The notes under the pieces: generated by a model
Told to the model about the DNA's origin: nothing
Databases searched by the model: none
The model's input: only the letters and a program-made list of their open reading frames with translations
Part shown: in pieces, positions 6,394 through 8,456 of the stretch
Position numbering within the stretch: the first letter of the stretch is position 1
Layout of the letters: each line of letters starts with the position of its first letter
From: an uncultured Opitutaceae bacterium
GTDB taxonomy: Bacteria; Verrucomicrobiota; Verrucomicrobiia; Opitutales; Opitutaceae
Assembly (NCBI GenBank): GCA_903885525.1
Contig: CAISJA010000062.1
Location: 1-8,456, forward strand
Direction: 5' to 3'
Length of the DNA: 8,456 nt
Translations under genes and position numbers: made by a program

Positions 6394-6427
6394 AGGCGAC
6401 AGGGTGATGATGAGGGTTGCGAACCAT
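6392..6427 (-). CDS. hisL: His operon leader peptide (MVRNPHHHPVA)
   Basis: This is an 11-codon ORF from an ATG at 6427 to a TAG at 6392, too short for normal gene finders. It has three consecutive histidine codons (CAT CAT CAC) at 6404-6412, flanked by prolines. Its role would be to report charged tRNA-His: the ribosome pauses at the His codons when histidine is scarce, and so decides which leader RNA structure forms. It precedes the switch hairpins and terminator, which in turn precede hisG. The enteric HisL has seven His codons in 16; this one is shorter. The start has no strong Shine-Dalgarno. The symbol is given by analogy of position and composition, not by sequence homology. Confidence 0.82.
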   Translation of the reverse strand: MVRNPHHHPVA

Positions 6428-6481
6428 GGCGAATTGTCCGGACGAAACGACAGGCCGGACCCCTGCGCAAGCGTGTTTTTT

Positions 6482-6520
6482 CGCCGGCCCGGCGGGGACG
6501 TGTCATAGGCCGGGCCGGCG
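6482..6520. repeat. 12-bp perfect inverted repeat in the divergent intergenic region
   Basis: CGCCGGCCCGGC (6482-6493) and GCCGGGCCGGCG (6509-6520) are exact reverse complements around a 15-bp centre that contains TGTCATA, the half-site also seen before hisA. A run of six T lies next to the left arm, on the wrong side for a plus-strand terminator; on the minus strand the run reads as A. It sits between the his leader and the TPR gene. It could be an operator or a hairpin in either 5' untranslated region. No convincing promoter hexamers for either direction could be fixed here. The nearest minus-strand candidate, TTGCGC at 6465-6470, has only a poor -10 partner. Confidence 0.5.
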
Positions 6521-6620
6521 GGCGGCCGCTTCCGCCCGGCGGAAGAAAGGCGGGCGGGGCAAAAAGAGCATCGCGCCAACCCGCCGAGTTGCGGCAGGAT
6601 TGAACGAAAGTCCCATTCCT

Positions 6621-7475
6621 GTGTCCCAACGCCGCGTGATCCTCCCCCGCACCCTCCTCTTCCTGCTGTGCCTCGGTCTGCTGACGACCGTGGGCGCAGA
6701 AACCCTGGCCGAGAAAGACCTGAAGGAGACGGCCGGGCGGGAGAAGGAGCTGTTTGCCCGCGCCCAGACCGAGGGCGACAACCTGGACCGCGCGCGTTTC
6801 CAGGCCGAGCTGCAGAGCATCGTGAGCACCTACGATGTGCTGATCCAGAAGAACCCCGATTTCGCCGCGGGGTATGTGGCGTATGGCAATCTGCTCAGCC
6901 GGGTCGGCATGCCCAAGGAGGCGGCCGCCATTTTGCTCAAGGCCAACAAGCTCGATCCCAACGTCCCGCTGGTGAAAAACCAAATGGCCATGCTCTTGGC
7001 GGAGGATGGCCGCCCGATCGACGCCCTGCCCTGGCTGATGAGCGCCCTCGACCTCGCCCCCAACGAGCCGCTCTACCACTACCACCTCGGCAAGCTGCTG
7101 GCCGAGGCGCGCGACGACTTCATCAAGAGCGGCGAATGGACCCGGCCCGCCCTCGACCGGGCCATGCTCGAGGCCTTCCGCCGTGCGGCGGAGCTCGACC
7201 CGAAGGAATGGGCCTTCGCCTACCGCCATGCCGAGGCCTACGCCGACCTCGCAACGCCCCGCTGGGACGAGGCGCTCAAACTCTGGACCGCGCTGGAGGA
7301 GCGCGCCAAGCCCGGACTGGAACAACAGACCGTGCGGCTGCAGGCGGCCAACATCCTGCTCAAGACCGGCGACCGGCACCGGGCCGAATCATTGCTCATC
7401 ACCGTGACCGAGCCGGTGTTGCAGAAACAGAAGCAGACTTTGCTCGACCAGCTGCCCAAACCCGCTGAAAAATGA
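6621..7475 (+). CDS. Exported tetratricopeptide-repeat protein
   Basis: The specific function is unknown. A positively charged start (SQRRVILPR) followed by the hydrophobic stretch TLLFLLCLGLLTTVGA makes a signal peptide of about 26 residues, so export across the inner membrane is likely. No lipobox cysteine follows. The mature part is helical. TPR-like units are visible at about 84-114 (YVAYGNLLSRVGMPKEAAAI, ending LDPN), 115-148 (ending LAPNE), 150-195 (a longer unit ending LDPKE), 197-231 and 235-265. TPRs form scaffolds for protein binding. I chose the GTG at 6621, which puts the signal peptide at the terminus and gives 284 residues. A TTG at 6600 would add seven residues, and the upstream ATG at 6426 would overlap the his leader and add non-signal-like sequence. 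Its stop is 6 bp before the metalloprotease gene, suggesting a shared transcript. Confidence 0.82.
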   Translation: MSQRRVILPRTLLFLLCLGLLTTVGAETLAEKDLKETAGREKELFARAQTEGDNLDRARFQAELQSIVSTYDVLIQKNPDFAAGYVAYGNLLSRVGMPKEAAAILLKANKLDPNVPLVKNQMAMLLAEDGRPIDALPWLMSALDLAPNEPLYHYHLGKLLAEARDDFIKSGEWTRPALDRAMLEAFRRAAELDPKEWAFAYRHAEAYADLATPRWDEALKLWTALEERAKPGLEQQTVRLQAANILLKTGDRHRAESLLITVTEPVLQKQKQTLLDQLPKPAEK

Positions 7476-7481
7476 GCCGAC

Positions 7482-8132
7482 ATGGATTTTGATCTCAATA
7501 CCCTGCGCAACGGGCTGCTGTTCTACATCGTGCTGGTCTGCAGCCTGTGCATCCACGAATGGGCCCATGCGTTCATGGCGGACCGGCTCGGGGACGATAC
7601 CCCGCGCCATCTCGGGCGCGTGACCCTCAATCCTCTGGCCCACATGGACCTGTTTGGCACGGTCATCTTTCCGCTCGTCTGCATCTTTTTTCTGGGGGGC
7701 GGCTTTCTCTTCGGCTGGGGCAAGCCCGTCCCGGTCAACTCCGCCAATTTCCAGAACCGGCGGCGCGACGACACTCTCGTGACCCTGGCCGGACCTTGCT
7801 CCAACCTGCTCATTGCCGCTCTGGCGGCGGTGGTCGGCGGCCTCCTCTACAAGAAGGATCCAAAGACCGCCGAGATTTTCATGCTCGTCATCGAGCTGAA
7901 TGTCACCCTCGCCGTCTTCAACCTCATCCCGCTGCCGCCGCTCGACGGCGGTACCGTCCTCAAGCACGCCATCCGTATGAGCGAGGAGACCTACCTGCGC
8001 ATCTCGCAGTGGAGCTTTTTCATTCTGATGGCGGTGCTCTGGCTGCCGCCGCTGCGGTGGGTAATCGTCACCGCGATGGGGATCACGGCCTCGCCCTTCA
8101 TCCTGGTCTATCAATGGTTGGCAGGCAGTTGA
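7482..8132 (+). CDS. Site-2 protease family (M50) membrane zinc metalloprotease
   Basis: This is an intramembrane zinc protease of the compact S2P type, with no PDZ or CBS domain. The zinc motif HExxH is HEWAH, with His25, Glu26 and His29 inside the first membrane helix (about 10-33). The third ligand is Asp155 in NLIPLPPLDGG, the second family signature. Hydrophobic segments follow at about 56-78, 99-122, 133-152 and 177-214, consistent with the S2P core plus extra helices. GRVTLNPLAHMD at 45-56 and GPCSNLL at 104-110 are typical of this subgroup. At 216 residues it is normal for the minimal subgroup. The substrate is unknown. Such enzymes cleave membrane-bound regulators or peptides, and the exported TPR protein encoded 6 bp upstream could be a partner. 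The ATG at 7482 is the clear start; the Shine-Dalgarno is weak. Confidence 0.94.
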   Translation: MDFDLNTLRNGLLFYIVLVCSLCIHEWAHAFMADRLGDDTPRHLGRVTLNPLAHMDLFGTVIFPLVCIFFLGGGFLFGWGKPVPVNSANFQNRRRDDTLVTLAGPCSNLLIAALAAVVGGLLYKKDPKTAEIFMLVIELNVTLAVFNLIPLPPLDGGTVLKHAIRMSEETYLRISQWSFFILMAVLWLPPLRWVIVTAMGITASPFILVYQWLAGS

Positions 8133-8144
8133 CCCGCCGGTGCC

Positions 8145-8456
8145 ATGGCTGCCCAACCCCAGACGCTCGGTGACTGGCTGCAGTGGGCGGTCCGGCAGTA
8201 CACCCGGCGCAAGATCGCGCTCGGTCAGGTGGCGGACAACGCCCACGACGAGGCGCTCTATCTGCTGCTGCACACTCTCGGGCTGCCGCTCGACAGCCGC
8301 GCCGCCGTGCTGCGCCGCAGGTTGACGCCGGAGGATTCGGCAAAGCTGGCGGAAGTGTTCCGCCGGCGAGTGGAGGAGCGCACGCCAGCCGCCTACCTCA
8401 CCCGCGAGGCGTGGCTGGGCGGGCACAAGTTCTACGTCGACGAGCGCGTCATCATC
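8145..8456 (+). CDS. prmB: PrmB, ribosomal protein L3 N5-glutamine methyltransferase, 5' part
   Basis: 104 codons are visible of about 300; the right window edge cuts the gene. The N-terminal helical domain has TLGDWLQWAVRQY, DNAHDEALYLLLHTLGLPLD and then RTPAAYLT-x-x-AW-x-x-G-x-x-FYVDERVII. This last block is the signature that separates PrmB from its paralogue PrmC/HemK (release factor methyltransferase), and the window ends exactly where PRS would follow. The SAM-binding domain and the NPPY catalytic motif lie outside. PrmB methylates a glutamine side chain of L3 during 50S assembly. The ATG at 8145 follows the protease stop by 12 bp with no Shine-Dalgarno, so it probably shares a transcript with the two genes upstream. 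PrmB is best known from beta- and gammaproteobacteria; a PrmB-like relative in another phylum is possible. Confidence 0.88.
   Translation, partial: MAAQPQTLGDWLQWAVRQYTRRKIALGQVADNAHDEALYLLLHTLGLPLDSRAAVLRRRLTPEDSAKLAEVFRRRVEERTPAAYLTREAWLGGHKFYVDERVII

Noticed and set aside
6482..6520. The 12-bp dyad as an intrinsic terminator
   Set aside because: The T-run is upstream of the stem on the plus strand and reads as A on the minus strand, so neither transcript gets a U-tail.
6417..6620. An upstream extension of the TPR protein to the ATG at 6426 or a TTG at 6417
   Set aside because: It would bury the signal peptide 68 residues in and overlap the his leader ORF; the added sequence is Arg/Ala-rich without homology signs.
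6336..7379. A 347-codon minus-strand frame across the TPR gene and the his leader
   Set aside because: The TPR gene on the plus strand has a signal peptide and clear repeats; this frame has neither, and it covers the attenuator in another frame.
7389..8426. A 345-codon minus-strand frame over the protease and prmB
   Set aside because: It is the complement of two genes with intact family motifs.
1..8456. CRISPR arrays, tRNA or rRNA genes, transposases, attachment sites
   Set aside because: No regularly spaced repeats, no cloverleaf-like sequence and no transposase or integrase motifs were seen on either strand.

Overview
The window is GC-rich and densely coded. It holds most of a histidine biosynthesis operon on the minus strand and the start of an unrelated three-gene cluster running divergently on the plus strand. 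I infer a Verrucomicrobiota bacterium, probably Opitutaceae-like. This rests on base composition, the look of the proteins and the near absence of Shine-Dalgarno sequences, with no database search, so treat it as tentative.

Minus strand, in transcription order from about 6430 down to 1: an 11-codon leader peptide with three consecutive His codons; alternative RNA hairpins ending in an intrinsic terminator; hisG (long form); hisD; hisC; hisB (bifunctional); hisH; and hisA, which is cut by the left edge. The order hisG-D-C-B-H-A matches the enterobacterial operon, and hisF and hisI would be expected beyond base 1. The encoded enzymes cover ATP phosphoribosyltransferase (HisG), the ProFAR isomerase step (HisA), the glutaminase half of IGP synthase (HisH), IGP dehydratase and histidinol-phosphatase (HisB), the aminotransferase (HisC) and the dehydrogenase (HisD). 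Unlike in enterics, the genes do not overlap. Gaps grow from 43 to 260 bp and carry hairpins, repeat-like sequence and, before hisA, an AT-rich 19-bp inverted repeat.

The most interesting element is the his leader at 6299-6427. The peptide MVRNPHHHPVA, its stop codon touching the first hairpin arm, two mutually exclusive pairings of a middle segment and a strong terminator together make a self-consistent transcription attenuator. In it, histidine starvation would favour read-through into hisG.

Plus strand, 6621 to the right edge: a secreted or lipid-free periplasmic TPR protein, a small membrane zinc metalloprotease of the site-2 protease family (M50), and the 5' part of prmB (glutamine methyltransferase for ribosomal protein L3). 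Spacings of 6 and 12 bp suggest one operon.

A second oddity is hisA. Its sequence is a textbook match up to residue 164 and then stops looking like HisA in any frame, just before the window ends.
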